Shown: positions 8,661 through 17,636 of the stretch, one piece after another
Position numbering within the stretch: the first letter of the stretch is position 1
Layout of the letters: each line of letters starts with the position of its first letter
From: JBNLBS01 sp050303415
GTDB lineage: Bacteria; Pseudomonadota; Gammaproteobacteria; Methylococcales; Methylomonadaceae
Assembly (NCBI GenBank): GCA_050303415.1
Contig: JBNLBS010000020.1
Coordinates: 12,328-76,327 of the forward strand
DNA length: 64,000 bases
Direction: 5' to 3'
Notes under the pieces: model-generated
What the model was told of the DNA's origin: nothing
The model's input: only the letters and a program-made list of their open reading frames with translations
The model's database searches: none
Position numbers and translations under genes: made by a program

Positions 8661-9884
8661 TTACCAACAGTTTTCCCCTTGAGCCAACTTTGGCAAATCA
8701 TCTCTCAAACCCATGGCATGTTCGTTTATGCAGCGCTTAACAAACGCCGTATGATCGATCCAGTTCATCCCGGTTGAACGCAGACTGGTAAAGGGTTTCG
8801 ATGAAATTTTATAGGTACGATTTAACACATCCATAGTGGTCATCATTAATAGGTTATCGCCTTTTCGCCAACGCTCATAACGTCGCAAACATCGTAAACC
8901 GGAAAATGGCCGCCCCTGCTGTTTGGCAGCAATTACTAACTCGGCTATTGCCGCTGCATCCAACAAACCGGCATTCGCGCCTTGCCCCGCCAAAGGATGC
9001 ATGGCATGAGCGGCATCACCCACCAAGGCAAAATGCTTTTTGCTATAACAATCAGCATATTGAAACCGTAAAGGAAATGCAGCACGTGCACTGGTTGATA
9101 GCATATTACCCAGTATTCCACCGGAAAACTGTTGAAGTATCCGCAAAAACTCATCGTCATCAAGCGCCAGATATTTTTTTGCCGTATCCTCGGCTAATGT
9201 CCAGACAATGGAACAATGACCATTTTTCAACGGCAAAAACGCCAAGGGCCCTTCGGGTAAAAAACGTTGCCAAGCTGTTGCCTGATGGCTTTTTTCCGTT
9301 TCAATTGTGGCTACTAGCCCTTGTTGCTGATATTCCCAGCCCGTTACCCCAATATTCATCATAGTCCGCAGTGCCGAGTCACGGCCATCCGCAGCAATAA
9401 CCAAATCGGCCTGTAAGTTCTGACCATCCTGTAACTCAACATTAGCACTCTGCTCAGTTACCTGTAATCGGGTTACCTGAACGGGTGTTACACAGCTTGC
9501 CGTCGGCAACTGTTCCAACCGATCCCATAATGCAGCCACAGTGATCCGGTTTTCCACTATATGGCCTAATTCCTCATGAACAGTATCACCACAATCAAAG
9601 TGTAATTCGCCATGTCCATTATTCGCATCCCAAACCCGCATATCCTTATAGGCGCAGACACCTCGTTCAACCATACCCGGCCAAACCGATAAACACTGTA
9701 AAATATTTTGCGATGCCTTAGTCAAGGCTGAAACGCGAAGATCAACCGACTCTTTCGGCCATTGTCGTTTAGGCTCGAAGCGGTCTAACAATGCCACTTT
9801 AATATTTGCATGTGCCAGAGCACATGCAGTCGCCGCGCCGATCATGCCCCCACCAACCACAATCACTTCAAATTGATTCGACAT
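8661..9884 (-). CDS. ubiI: FAD-dependent ubiquinone-biosynthesis hydroxylase, UbiI/UbiF type
   Basis: Class A flavin monooxygenase of the UbiH/UbiF/UbiI/COQ6 family, which hydroxylates the ubiquinone ring precursor. The start is ATG 9884 (MSNQFEVIVVGGG), with AGGAGG 4 nt upstream, giving 407 residues. The in-frame extension to 9902 would overlap ubiH. Motifs are FAD-binding VVGGGMIGAATA, ADGRDSALR (DG motif) and LVGDAAHAMHPLAGQGANAGL (GD motif). It is last in ygfB-pepP-ubiH-ubiI, the order known from E. coli (visC = ubiI). Which ring carbon it hydroxylates cannot be read from sequence; UbiI (C5) is favoured by position only. Confidence 0.87.
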   Translation of the reverse strand: MSNQFEVIVVGGGMIGAATACALAHANIKVALLDRFEPKRQWPKESVDLRVSALTKASQNILQCLSVWPGMVERGVCAYKDMRVWDANNGHGELHFDCGDTVHEELGHIVENRITVAALWDRLEQLPTASCVTPVQVTRLQVTEQSANVELQDGQNLQADLVIAADGRDSALRTMMNIGVTGWEYQQQGLVATIETEKSHQATAWQRFLPEGPLAFLPLKNGHCSIVWTLAEDTAKKYLALDDDEFLRILQQFSGGILGNMLSTSARAAFPLRFQYADCYSKKHFALVGDAAHAMHPLAGQGANAGLLDAAAIAELVIAAKQQGRPFSGLRCLRRYERWRKGDNLLMMTTMDVLNRTYKISSKPFTSLRSTGMNWIDHTAFVKRCINEHAMGLRDDLPKLAQGENCW

Positions 9885-9885
9885 G

Positions 9886-11097
9886 CTACCTCCTGTTACC
9901 AATTCTAGGCATACGCCCGGCGATTCCCATTGCCTGTCTGCTCAGCCACGATTTAGCCTGCGGAATATGATCCAGCAAAACCAACCCCAAGTTTCTAACG
10001 GCTGCCAATGATAACCATTCATTCGAGAAGATTCGCACGACATTATCTGTAAAACCAATAACACGGTCATGATCCTGTATTCGGGCTTTTTCGTAGGCTT
10101 TTAGAAAATCTTGACCACCAATATCCTTTTGATCCTGATGTTGATGCAATATCATCTCGGCAAGCTGTACTACATCTCGTAACCCCAGGTTAAAACCCTG
10201 TCCGGCAACCGGATGCAACTGATGAACTGCATTGCCGACGATAACCGCACGACCGGAAAACATTTGTTGCGCACGAACCAGGGTTAATGGAAATGCTCTG
10301 CGTGGTGCAGTCAGCGTTAATTGGCCCAGGCGATAACCAAAATCAGCCTGTAACTGTTCAATAAAGTCATCTTCATTCCCGGTCATCAATGCCTTGGCGT
10401 CCTGATGGCTTCGTGTCCAGACAACGGAGCACTGATCAGTTCCCACCGGCAGCATGGCCAACGGTCCGGATGAGGTAAATCGTTCATATGCCACATTGTT
10501 ATTGGGCAAAGATGACTTTACCGTCGTCACCAATGCGGTTTGACCATATTCTGTAGTTTGCTGGGCAATCTCCAATAAATTACGAATCGATGAATTGCCG
10601 CCATCCGCCCCTACCAACAATCGAGCGGACAATGTTAAGGACTTATCATCCTGTTTTAAACTGACACTTACCTGATCTCTCGCCGACATCAAACCGACCA
10701 CCCGTGCAGGACAATATTGAACGATTGAACTGCCAGCCACTAGGGCAGCAACATGATCTTCAATATCCCTGGCGCTGATCACATAACCCAATGCCTCGAC
10801 TTTTTCCCGCTTGGCTGAAAGTCGCGCCTTGCCGAAATGCCCTCGGTCAGAGATATGAATATTTTTTATCGCGGTTGCCTTATCGGCAATCCCCTGCCAG
10901 GCACCTAAAGCATCGAGCATTTTTACCGTGCCGGCGGCCAGGGCCAAAGCTCGATCACCAGCCGGTGACGAATGCAGCTGTTCACGAGTATTGGCTTCAA
11001 TAATCGCAATATTTAAATCGGTTTGTTGCAATGCCAGCGCCAGACAATTACCTGCCAGACCACCACCCACAATTAATAAGTCATATTCATCCTGCAT
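9886..11097 (-). CDS. ubiH: 2-octaprenyl-6-methoxyphenol hydroxylase UbiH
   Basis: FAD monooxygenase in aerobic ubiquinone synthesis, assigned by family and by position between pepP and a second ring hydroxylase. It has 403 residues, with the dinucleotide fold LLIVGGGLAGNCLALAL at the N-terminus, GADGGNSSIRNLL in the middle and IVGNAVHQLHPVAGQGFNLGLRD near residue 285. In the last motif GN replaces the more common GD of this family. The start ATG overlaps the pepP stop by 1 nt (TAATG) and its stop is 1 nt before ubiI, so the operon is tightly coupled. Confidence 0.9.
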   Translation of the reverse strand: MQDEYDLLIVGGGLAGNCLALALQQTDLNIAIIEANTREQLHSSPAGDRALALAAGTVKMLDALGAWQGIADKATAIKNIHISDRGHFGKARLSAKREKVEALGYVISARDIEDHVAALVAGSSIVQYCPARVVGLMSARDQVSVSLKQDDKSLTLSARLLVGADGGNSSIRNLLEIAQQTTEYGQTALVTTVKSSLPNNNVAYERFTSSGPLAMLPVGTDQCSVVWTRSHQDAKALMTGNEDDFIEQLQADFGYRLGQLTLTAPRRAFPLTLVRAQQMFSGRAVIVGNAVHQLHPVAGQGFNLGLRDVVQLAEMILHQHQDQKDIGGQDFLKAYEKARIQDHDRVIGFTDNVVRIFSNEWLSLAAVRNLGLVLLDHIPQAKSWLSRQAMGIAGRMPRIGNRR

Positions 11098-12407
11098 TAG
11101 CCGGCCTGCATTAATGATTCTATTTCTTCGATAGTCTTTGGAACATCACAAGTTAACACCTCATATCCGGATTTTGTCACCAAAACATCATCCTCAATAC
11201 GAATACCGATACCTCTCCATTTAGCCTCAACAGTTTGACAATCTGCCGGAATATATAATCCGGGTTCTATTGTTAACACCATGCCGGGTTCCAGAATACG
11301 CCATTCATTATCAACTTTATAGTCACCGACATCATGTACATCCATGCCCAGCCAGTGACCAATTCTATGCATATAAAATTGCTTATATTCTTCTTCTTGA
11401 ATCAGGGTTTCCACATCACCAACCAACAAACCCAATTCAACCAAGCCTTCGGTCAGTACTTTAACCGATGCGTCATGCGCCAAGTGCCAGGCATGACCGG
11501 GCTGAACTTGTTCAATCGCCGCAAATTGCGCATCCAAAACCAGTTGATACAAGAGCTTTTGGTGCTGGGAAAAGCGACCGGATATTGGAAAAGTGCGGGT
11601 AATATCCGCAGCATAATGATCACATTCGGCACCCGCATCAATCAACAGCAAATCACCCTTTCTTAACCTGGCCTCATTCTCGGTGTAATGCAAAATACAG
11701 GCATTTTTTCCGCCTGCAACAATTGATGGATAAGCCACCGCTCGCAGACCGTCATTAATAAAATGATGGACAATTTCCGCTTCTATCTGATATTCGTACA
11801 TACCGGACCTACAGCACTGCATGGCTCTTATATGCGCCTCTGCAGAAACTTCTGCCGCCCGACGCATCAATTTAAGCTCTTCTGCGCTTTTTATCAACCG
11901 CATTTCATGTACGATATGTTCCAATGAAACCAGTTCTCCCGGTGCATTAATTCCGGTTCTGGATTGACTGCGAATATGATTTATCCATTCCAGAATGTGA
12001 TGGTCCAAATCGGAATCCCGTCCCATTGGATAAAATACTTTATCCTTGTTCTCCAGCATACCAGGCAAAATATCATTCAGATCGTCAATTGGAAATGAGT
12101 CATCAGCTTCGTAATGCGTGGTGGCACCTTCAAGACCTGCATGGGCGCCTTCCCACAAAGCTTTTTTCTCATCAAACTCACGGCAGAACAAAATGTATTC
12201 CCCCTGTTGACGCCCGGGAATAAATACCGCCAATGAATCCGGCTCATTAAAACCGGTTAAATAATAAAAATCACTATCCTGTCTGAAAGGATAATCCACA
12301 TCCCTATTTCGTGTGCGCATAGACGCACTGGCAATTAATGCAATATTACCGACACCTATATGCTGCATTAACTGTTTGCGACGTTTTTTAAATTCGCTTT
12401 GTTTCAT
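11097..12407 (-). CDS. pepP: Xaa-Pro aminopeptidase PepP
   Basis: Dinuclear metal (Mn) aminopeptidase that removes N-terminal residues preceding proline; cytoplasmic. At 436 residues it matches the family. The N-terminal aminopeptidase-P domain is followed by a pita-bread catalytic domain with metal ligands visible in IDAGAECDHYAADITRTFP (two Asp), HRIGHWLGMDVHDVG (His), TIEPGLY (Glu) and GIRIEDDVLVT (Glu). It sits in the conserved ygfB-pepP-ubiH operon and overlaps ubiH by 1 nt. The reason for its conserved linkage to ubiquinone genes is not known. Confidence 0.95.
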   Translation of the reverse strand: MKQSEFKKRRKQLMQHIGVGNIALIASASMRTRNRDVDYPFRQDSDFYYLTGFNEPDSLAVFIPGRQQGEYILFCREFDEKKALWEGAHAGLEGATTHYEADDSFPIDDLNDILPGMLENKDKVFYPMGRDSDLDHHILEWINHIRSQSRTGINAPGELVSLEHIVHEMRLIKSAEELKLMRRAAEVSAEAHIRAMQCCRSGMYEYQIEAEIVHHFINDGLRAVAYPSIVAGGKNACILHYTENEARLRKGDLLLIDAGAECDHYAADITRTFPISGRFSQHQKLLYQLVLDAQFAAIEQVQPGHAWHLAHDASVKVLTEGLVELGLLVGDVETLIQEEEYKQFYMHRIGHWLGMDVHDVGDYKVDNEWRILEPGMVLTIEPGLYIPADCQTVEAKWRGIGIRIEDDVLVTKSGYEVLTCDVPKTIEEIESLMQAG

Positions 12408-12451
12408 TTAATTTAACAATCCGGTTAATTGACTTGATAAAGATTTAATTA

Positions 12452-12973
12452 TTAATGCTTTGTTTCCGACTGTGTTTGGTTTAACTCACTATACACCAAC
12501 GCTACTGCCGCTCTTAAATATTCACATATTTCCATAAAATGATTTTCATCTTCTTCGCTATGGACATCAATATCCAGCTTGGTAAACTCTACCAAATCTT
12601 TAAGCACTTCACCCACATCACCCGGCCACTCGCCACTCGACTGCGCGTAACCGACGCCCAACAAAAACCCCTGACACCAGAATTTAAGTGCTTCAACCTG
12701 ATCCACCAAAGAACAATCCTCATCGGGTAAAAACAAATCAAATTCAAAATCACTGCTTTCCAGCAAAATAGCAGTTTGCTTAAACAGCTCGACTAAAACC
12801 GAATGCTCCTCATCAATGACCGGCAGTTCATTCCCAAACAACTCCGTTAGCCAGTTATGACAACTGACCCTGCCATCGACACACAGCATGCCTGTCGCCA
12901 TCCCATGCGCTTCAGCTGCACTTAACTCGGCATCACTATGTTTAATAAAATCATCTACTATTTGATAAGACAT
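12452..12973 (-). CDS. ygfB: UPF0149 family protein YgfB
   Basis: Small acidic protein of the UPF0149/YgfB family with no established enzymatic activity. The ATG at 12973 (MSYQIVDDFIKHSD) gives 173 residues; an alternative ATG at 12988 would add five. Neither has a strong ribosome-binding site. Family-like features are AEAHGMATGMLC, FDLFLPDEDCSLVDQVEALKFWCQGFLLGVG and an acidic C-terminal EICEYLRAAVALVYSE. It leads the pepP-ubiH-ubiI operon and is divergent from the coiled-coil/zapA operon, as in E. coli and Pseudomonas. Confidence 0.9.
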   Translation of the reverse strand: MSYQIVDDFIKHSDAELSAAEAHGMATGMLCVDGRVSCHNWLTELFGNELPVIDEEHSVLVELFKQTAILLESSDFEFDLFLPDEDCSLVDQVEALKFWCQGFLLGVGYAQSSGEWPGDVGEVLKDLVEFTKLDIDVHSEEDENHFMEICEYLRAAVALVYSELNQTQSETKH

Positions 12974-13112
12974 ATTGGCCCAATACATATAAGCTAAAAA
13001 AAAAATAGTGCTTATGCTAACATTGATTGGTGAACTGGATAATACTTGAATTTAAAATATTCATTTAAAAGCCTACAATACGACCCACAGATCTGAAAAT
13101 TTAACAGCAAAC

Positions 13113-13337
13113 ATGACTCATTCAGAAAAAGATCATTCTATTGAATTAAAAGACTTGGAAGACAAACTGGATGCTCTGATTGAGCAATACCGGCAAGTCA
13201 AAAATGAAAATGACTCTTTAAAGACAAAACAGGAAGAGCTTGTCCGTCAAAAAGCCAAGTTATTGGAAAAAACCACGTTGGCCAGAACAAGGGTAGAAGC
13301 CATGATTACCCGATTAAAAGCAATGGAGAACGGTTAA
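13113..13337 (+). CDS. Small coiled-coil protein upstream of zapA (TIGR02449-like)
   Basis: A 74-residue protein that is almost entirely charged coiled coil (heptads from ELKDLEDKLDALIEQYRQVKNEN to the end). It resembles the TIGR02449 proteins encoded before zapA in many gammaproteobacteria. Its stop overlaps the zapA start by 1 nt (TAATG), so co-translation is likely. It looks ZapB-like in composition and may take part in Z-ring organisation; that role is inferred from context and coiled-coil character only. Confidence 0.85.
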   Translation: MTHSEKDHSIELKDLEDKLDALIEQYRQVKNENDSLKTKQEELVRQKAKLLEKTTLARTRVEAMITRLKAMENG

Positions 13338-13630
13338 TGAGCAAAACCACCGCCCCCGTTTCCCTCAGCATTATGGATAAGGAGTATAAAATTGCCTGCG
13401 CTGAAGATGAACAAGAAACATTAATTAGCACGGCAAAGGAATTAGATCGCCAAATGCGCGCAATTAAAGACTCGGGCCGGGTAAACAACGCCGAACGAAT
13501 TGCGGTAATTGCTGCACTGAACATGGCTAATGAACTTTTAGTCTCTCAAAATCATAACCCTACATCCTTCCTCATTTCCGAGCAGTTAAACAAATTACGG
13601 ATCAAGATAGAAAACATTTTAGAAAACTAG
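13337..13630 (+). CDS. zapA: Cell division protein ZapA
   Basis: FtsZ-binding protein that bundles protofilaments at the Z ring. The 97 residues match the family. The N-terminal ZapA fold (VSLSIMDKEYKIACAEDEQETLISTAKELDRQMRAIK, residues about 6-42) is followed by a C-terminal helix for the coiled-coil dimer (NAERIAVIAALNMANELL). It is translationally coupled to the upstream coiled-coil gene, and the 6S RNA begins about 20 bp after its stop, a linkage conserved from E. coli. Confidence 0.94.
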   Translation: MSKTTAPVSLSIMDKEYKIACAEDEQETLISTAKELDRQMRAIKDSGRVNNAERIAVIAALNMANELLVSQNHNPTSFLISEQLNKLRIKIENILEN

Positions 13631-13653
13631 TAAATCCCGTTAAAATAGAGCCT

Positions 13654-13836
13654 TGTATCTCCTGCAGCGTTCGAGGGTGCGCTGGGTGTTTCCTGAACCT
13701 ATTTTTACCCCGGGTGCTGCTGTCAGCATTGGTGTGCATGCCTGTTTCATACAGGAAGCCTGATGTGTTAACCAAGCTCCCACTTGAACCTCCGGTTCAA
13801 GGACGAAAGCGTGCTACGGCGCAGGTGGGAGATACA
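13654..13836 (+). ncRNA. ssrS: 6S RNA (SsrS), regulator of sigma-70 RNA polymerase
   Basis: 6S RNA mimics an open promoter and binds sigma-70 holoenzyme in stationary phase. The ends pair as the terminal stem: TGTATCTCC (13654-13662) with GGAGATACA (13828-13836). Internal blocks match enterobacterial 6S: GTGTGCATGCC, the CTTGAACCTCCGGTTCAAGG hairpin, and GTGCTACGGCGCAGG near the 3' side. The length of about 183 nt is typical. A TAAAAT -10 element lies at 13641-13646. It directly follows zapA, as in E. coli. The exact ends are estimated from the closing stem. The usual downstream ygfA gene is not present. Confidence 0.95.
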
Positions 13837-14075
13837 CTTTTTCATTTCTTAATATCAGTTAAGACGCCCGTTACAACCGGTCACTGCCGTTTAGACAACC
13901 GCTTTAGCAATCGACTATAATTGAGCTTCATCAACTTGTGAGCTATAACTCAATTTATTACTTTCAATAATTGGAAAATGCAAATTTGAGCTAGACTGAA
14001 ATCGCGCAAATTGATTTAAGCTGAACTCGAAAATAATGGAAAAATAGAATTTAAGCAGTAGTTACGGAACATTAT

Positions 14076-14960
14076 ATGCGCGACAGACTGATTATAACGG
14101 TCACTGACCTGGAAGGAACCAAGCATTTTAATATTCACCAGGTTATTAGAAAATTAATAGTGATCACCATATTGTTTACCCTGGCAACTTTTGCCGTTGG
14201 CAGCATTATCATTAAATTGTTAATGAATGATGTGAACAATCTGGAAGAAAAAAAACGCATACTGCATGAAGCCAATATTAAACATGAGGCGATCATACGG
14301 ACGCTGAATCGACAAATATCTCAGAAGACTATGGAGCTTGAAACCTTCAGTGACAATCTTGAAGATATCGAAAACCTGATCGGTTTAAAAGAAGGCAAAG
14401 ACTTAACGTTGGAACAGCGAGTAAATCTGGCCAAAATCAGTTCGGCTCAAAAACATCATATGTTGAACAGCATACCGAACGGCAGTCCGGTTGACAGTAA
14501 AAAAGTAACGGATAAATTTGGCTGGCGTATTCACCCGATAGAAAAGAAAAAAGTTTTTCATAAAGGCGTGGACTTAAAAGCCAAGATGAATACACCGGTT
14601 CATGTCACTGCCGACGGTATTGTCGAATATGCCGGATTTCATCGTAAAAGCGGCTTTGGCAACCTGTTAATTATTATCCACAATTATGGTTTTAAGAGTT
14701 ATTATGCTCATTTAAATAAAATCAAGGTGAAAACGGGGGATGTGGTGAGCAAAGATCAACTGATTGCTCTAACCGGCAATACCGGCTTGAGCAGTGGCCC
14801 GCACCTTCATTATGAAGTCAGATTCGTTGGTGTTTCAATTGACCCGGTTAATTTTATCAACTGGGACATCAATAGCTATGATTCAATTTTTCAAAATACG
14901 GCAGGAATAAAATGGCAGTCTTTAGTAAACATGATAGTGAAAAATCAACAGAGTCTTTAG
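14076..14960 (+). CDS. M23-family peptidase (LytM-type endopeptidase), membrane-anchored
   Basis: Probable peptidoglycan endopeptidase facing the periplasm. A transmembrane helix lies at about residues 28-50 (IVITILFTLATFAVGSII), then a coiled-coil stretch (about 52-105) and a C-terminal LytM domain. Metal ligands are visible in the HKGVDLKA motif (HxxxD), and HLHYEVR carries the HxH. DKFGWRIHP and ALTGNTGLSSGPHLHYE are typical of the family. The last 49 nt overlap the bactofilin gene. Bactofilin/M23 pairs act together in cell-shape control in other bacteria. At 294 residues it appears complete. Confidence 0.92.
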   Translation: MRDRLIITVTDLEGTKHFNIHQVIRKLIVITILFTLATFAVGSIIIKLLMNDVNNLEEKKRILHEANIKHEAIIRTLNRQISQKTMELETFSDNLEDIENLIGLKEGKDLTLEQRVNLAKISSAQKHHMLNSIPNGSPVDSKKVTDKFGWRIHPIEKKKVFHKGVDLKAKMNTPVHVTADGIVEYAGFHRKSGFGNLLIIIHNYGFKSYYAHLNKIKVKTGDVVSKDQLIALTGNTGLSSGPHLHYEVRFVGVSIDPVNFINWDINSYDSIFQNTAGIKWQSLVNMIVKNQQSL

Positions 14961-15367
14961 GCAAAGGCGCGACAATTATTGCTGCTGGGACAAAAATAAA
15001 AGGCGACGTAATCCTCTCTTCATCATTACATATTGATGGTGAAATTGAAGGCACCATTCATTCTGACAATATCGTCACTATTGGCACCAAAGGGACAGTG
15101 AACGGTGAAGTTAATGCCAAGAGCTTTGTCATTAACGGTACGTTTGAAGGATCGGCCGAGAGCACCGTTATCGAGATTCTTCATAAAGGTAAAGTCAGAG
15201 GAAAACTGGTTTATGACGAGCTGACCATCGAAAAAGGCGGTAGTTTTGAAGGCGAAACCAAACTAATGTCCAGCCTGAAGGAAGCCGAACACAAAGTCTC
15301 TAAAATCAGTAATCACAAACCAAGCGGGCATAACGAATCAAAAGATAATGTAGCTGCCAATTTGTAA
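14912..15367 (+). CDS. Bactofilin (polymer-forming cytoskeletal protein)
   Basis: Bactofilin-domain protein of 151 residues that should self-assemble into membrane-associated filaments without nucleotide. The beta-helix core is visible in the repeating short hydrophobic/glycine turns (GTKIKGDVILSSSLHIDGEI, TIGTKGTVNGEVNAKSFVI, HKGKVRGKLVYDELTIEKGG). The ends are hydrophilic and probably flexible. The ATG at 14912 lies inside the M23 peptidase gene in another frame (49-nt overlap). This coupling suggests the filament positions the peptidase, as in the Helicobacter CcmA/Csd systems. It ends 4 nt before the convergent ilvA stop. Confidence 0.94.
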   Translation: MAVFSKHDSEKSTESLGKGATIIAAGTKIKGDVILSSSLHIDGEIEGTIHSDNIVTIGTKGTVNGEVNAKSFVINGTFEGSAESTVIEILHKGKVRGKLVYDELTIEKGGSFEGETKLMSSLKEAEHKVSKISNHKPSGHNESKDNVAANL

Positions 15368-15371
15368 ACAG

Positions 15372-16913
15372 CTAATTTTTCTTTTTTGCACTTAACTCAC
15401 TGCCTCCAGCGAATAGGCTGTAGGCAGGATTTTCGGTTTCTTCCTGATAATTGAACCCCATCTGTTCTATATATTGCTGAAAAACGTTGCGTTCATTTCT
15501 ATCCATTTGTACGCCCATTAATACCCGGCCAAATGCCGCACCGTGGTTTCGATAATGAAATAAACTGATATTCCAACGACTACCTAAGGCCGTTAAAAAT
15601 TTTAATAAGGCTCCGGGTCGTTCAGGGAATTCAAGACTGTAAATAACTTCATTGAGCTCCCGCGGCGCATGCCCACCAACCATATAGCGTATATGCTCTT
15701 TCGCCAGGTCATTGGTGGTCATATCAATGACCTCAAAGCCATGATTCTGTATTTTCCGCACTAATTCACTGCGATCAGAATCCATGCCGGTACTGGACAA
15801 ACCAACGAAGACATGTGCCTGTTCGGCATCAAAATAACGATAATTAAATTCGGTAATGCTACGTTTACCCAAGGTTTTACAAAATTTTAGAAAACTACCC
15901 GGCTGTTCATTAATACTGACAGCCAACAACATCTCCCTGTGTTCACCTACTTGAGCGCGTTCAGCAACATAGCGCAGTCGGTCAAAGTTAATATTGGCAC
16001 CGCTGTCTATCGCAATCAACCTCAGCCCCTGCACTTGTTCGATTTCGACATATTTTTTCATGCCGGCAACAGCCAATGCGCCAGCAGGCTCAGCAACCGA
16101 CCGGGTGTCGTCAAAAATATCCTTGATCGCCGCACAGATCTCATCGGTATTGACCGTAATCACCTGGTCGACATACTGCTGAGCCAAACGAAAAGGCTCT
16201 TTCCCAATTTGTTTGACCGCCACACCATCAGCAAACAGGCCGACCTGCTTTATCTTCACCCGACGGTTTGCTTGTAACGCACGATTCAAGCAATCAGCAT
16301 CATCCGGTTCCACACCGATCACTTTAATTTCAGGACGAACAAATTTTACATAAGCGGCAACCCCGGCAATCAAACCACCGCCGCCAACCGGTACAAAAAT
16401 AGCCTCTATATCCCCCGCTTCCTGCCTTAAAATCTCCATGCCGACAGTCCCCTGCCCCGCAATCACATCCGGATCATCATAAGGATGAATAAAGCAAAAA
16501 CCTTTTTGATCAGCCAGCTCTTTGGCATGCTCATAAGCCTCATCATACGAATCACCAAATAAAATTGCCTTGGCGCCTCGAGTTTTAACCGAAGACACCT
16601 TAATTTCCGGTGTAGTTTTAGGCATTACAATTTGCGCCTTTACTCCCAGCTTTTTTGCTGCCAAAGCGACACCTTGCGCATGATTACCGGCTGATGCCGC
16701 TATTACCCCCTTAGCTCGCTCGTCATCGGTTAACAGCAGCATTTTGTTGTAGGCACCTCGCAATTTAAACGAAAACACCGGCTGCAGATCTTCCCGTTTT
16801 AGATAGACTGAGTTATTTAAACGCTTTGACAGTGCCGGCGCATAATCCAGCGGGGTTTCTTCGGCCACATCATAAACCCTGGCGCGTAAAATATTTTCTA
16901 TGTATTTATGCAT
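15372..16913 (-). CDS. ilvA: Threonine ammonia-lyase (biosynthetic) IlvA
   Basis: PLP enzyme that converts threonine to 2-oxobutanoate, the first step to isoleucine; cytoplasmic. The 513 residues match the long biosynthetic form. The PLP lysine is in SFKLRGAYNKM (about residue 50) and the phosphate-binding loop is GGGGLIAGVA. Two ACT-like regulatory repeats occupy about residues 330-500 (MLLAVSINEQPGSFLKF, YSLEFPERPGALLKFL), consistent with isoleucine/valine feedback. The gene is alone, convergent with the bactofilin gene. Confidence 0.96.
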   Translation of the reverse strand: MHKYIENILRARVYDVAEETPLDYAPALSKRLNNSVYLKREDLQPVFSFKLRGAYNKMLLLTDDERAKGVIAASAGNHAQGVALAAKKLGVKAQIVMPKTTPEIKVSSVKTRGAKAILFGDSYDEAYEHAKELADQKGFCFIHPYDDPDVIAGQGTVGMEILRQEAGDIEAIFVPVGGGGLIAGVAAYVKFVRPEIKVIGVEPDDADCLNRALQANRRVKIKQVGLFADGVAVKQIGKEPFRLAQQYVDQVITVNTDEICAAIKDIFDDTRSVAEPAGALAVAGMKKYVEIEQVQGLRLIAIDSGANINFDRLRYVAERAQVGEHREMLLAVSINEQPGSFLKFCKTLGKRSITEFNYRYFDAEQAHVFVGLSSTGMDSDRSELVRKIQNHGFEVIDMTTNDLAKEHIRYMVGGHAPRELNEVIYSLEFPERPGALLKFLTALGSRWNISLFHYRNHGAAFGRVLMGVQMDRNERNVFQQYIEQMGFNYQEETENPAYSLFAGGSELSAKKKN

Positions 16914-17078
16914 TATCCTGACTAGATCAATAAGCGAATTGTTTATTATCTCATACTAACTAAGATGTGCCGGAGACTAAAACTATCACTCGCATCGTTA
17001 GGGATAAGAACAAACAATTGCCTGTAGATTTAAGCTCGATTGACTGATTGTCTATGTAGTATAGACCGGGAAATAAGC

Positions 17079-17636
17079 TCACTGTTGTTTAATAACGTTT
17101 TCCGTTTTAGGAGCTATGTCAGTTATTTTTTTCTTAGGCTTTATGTCGCGTAACAATAATATTTTTTTTTGTCCATGTTGTTCCAAGACAAGACTTTCCG
17201 GTTTTATTTCCACCAACTTTCTTCCAGCCAGCTCATCACCTTCGACCAGTTTCAAAGATGTTTTTTTGTCTGCGGTCCTTTTAGTTGAAGTAAATAAAGC
17301 GGTCAATCCTTTGTCTGTTGAATATATTCCTATTAATTGCCAGTCTTGCAGACTGGTTTCCATCGCTTTTGTTTCGGTATCCTCAGTTTCGCTTATCAAC
17401 TCACGTCGCCCTTCGGTGAATAAAGGACGCTCAACCATGGCTTTAAAACTGGTTTCAGCCTTTTGTTCAAGATCTATCATCGGCAACTCATCCGCCTGAT
17501 AAGGTTCGGTTTTAACCTTGGAAATCTCGTCAATCAATTGAGCATGTATAAAGTAAAAATACAGCCATTCCAACAATACGACGAGCAACAAAACACCACA
17601 GACAACAGCTAGTAATTTAATCAGTTTTAAATTCAT
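17079..17636 (-). CDS. GspC-like inner-membrane protein (HR domain) of type II secretion
   Basis: A 185-residue protein with one N-terminal transmembrane helix (about residues 8-29, LLAVVCGVLLLVVLLEWLYFYF) and a periplasmic domain. Residues about 95-165 resemble the homology-region domain of GspC/PilP (WQLIGIYSTDKGLTALF, LVEGDELAGRKLVEIKPESLVLEQHGQKKILLL). No PDZ domain follows, so it is shorter than classical GspC. Names such as GspN or PulP are sometimes used for such genes. It overlaps gspM by 4 nt. In GspC the HR domain contacts the secretin GspD, and the same role is inferred here. Confidence 0.75.
   Translation of the reverse strand: MNLKLIKLLAVVCGVLLLVVLLEWLYFYFIHAQLIDEISKVKTEPYQADELPMIDLEQKAETSFKAMVERPLFTEGRRELISETEDTETKAMETSLQDWQLIGIYSTDKGLTALFTSTKRTADKKTSLKLVEGDELAGRKLVEIKPESLVLEQHGQKKILLLRDIKPKKKITDIAPKTENVIKQQ

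Noticed and set aside
13714..13920. A 68-codon plus-strand ORF
   Set aside because: It lies mostly inside the 6S RNA, whose stem structure and conserved blocks explain the sequence.
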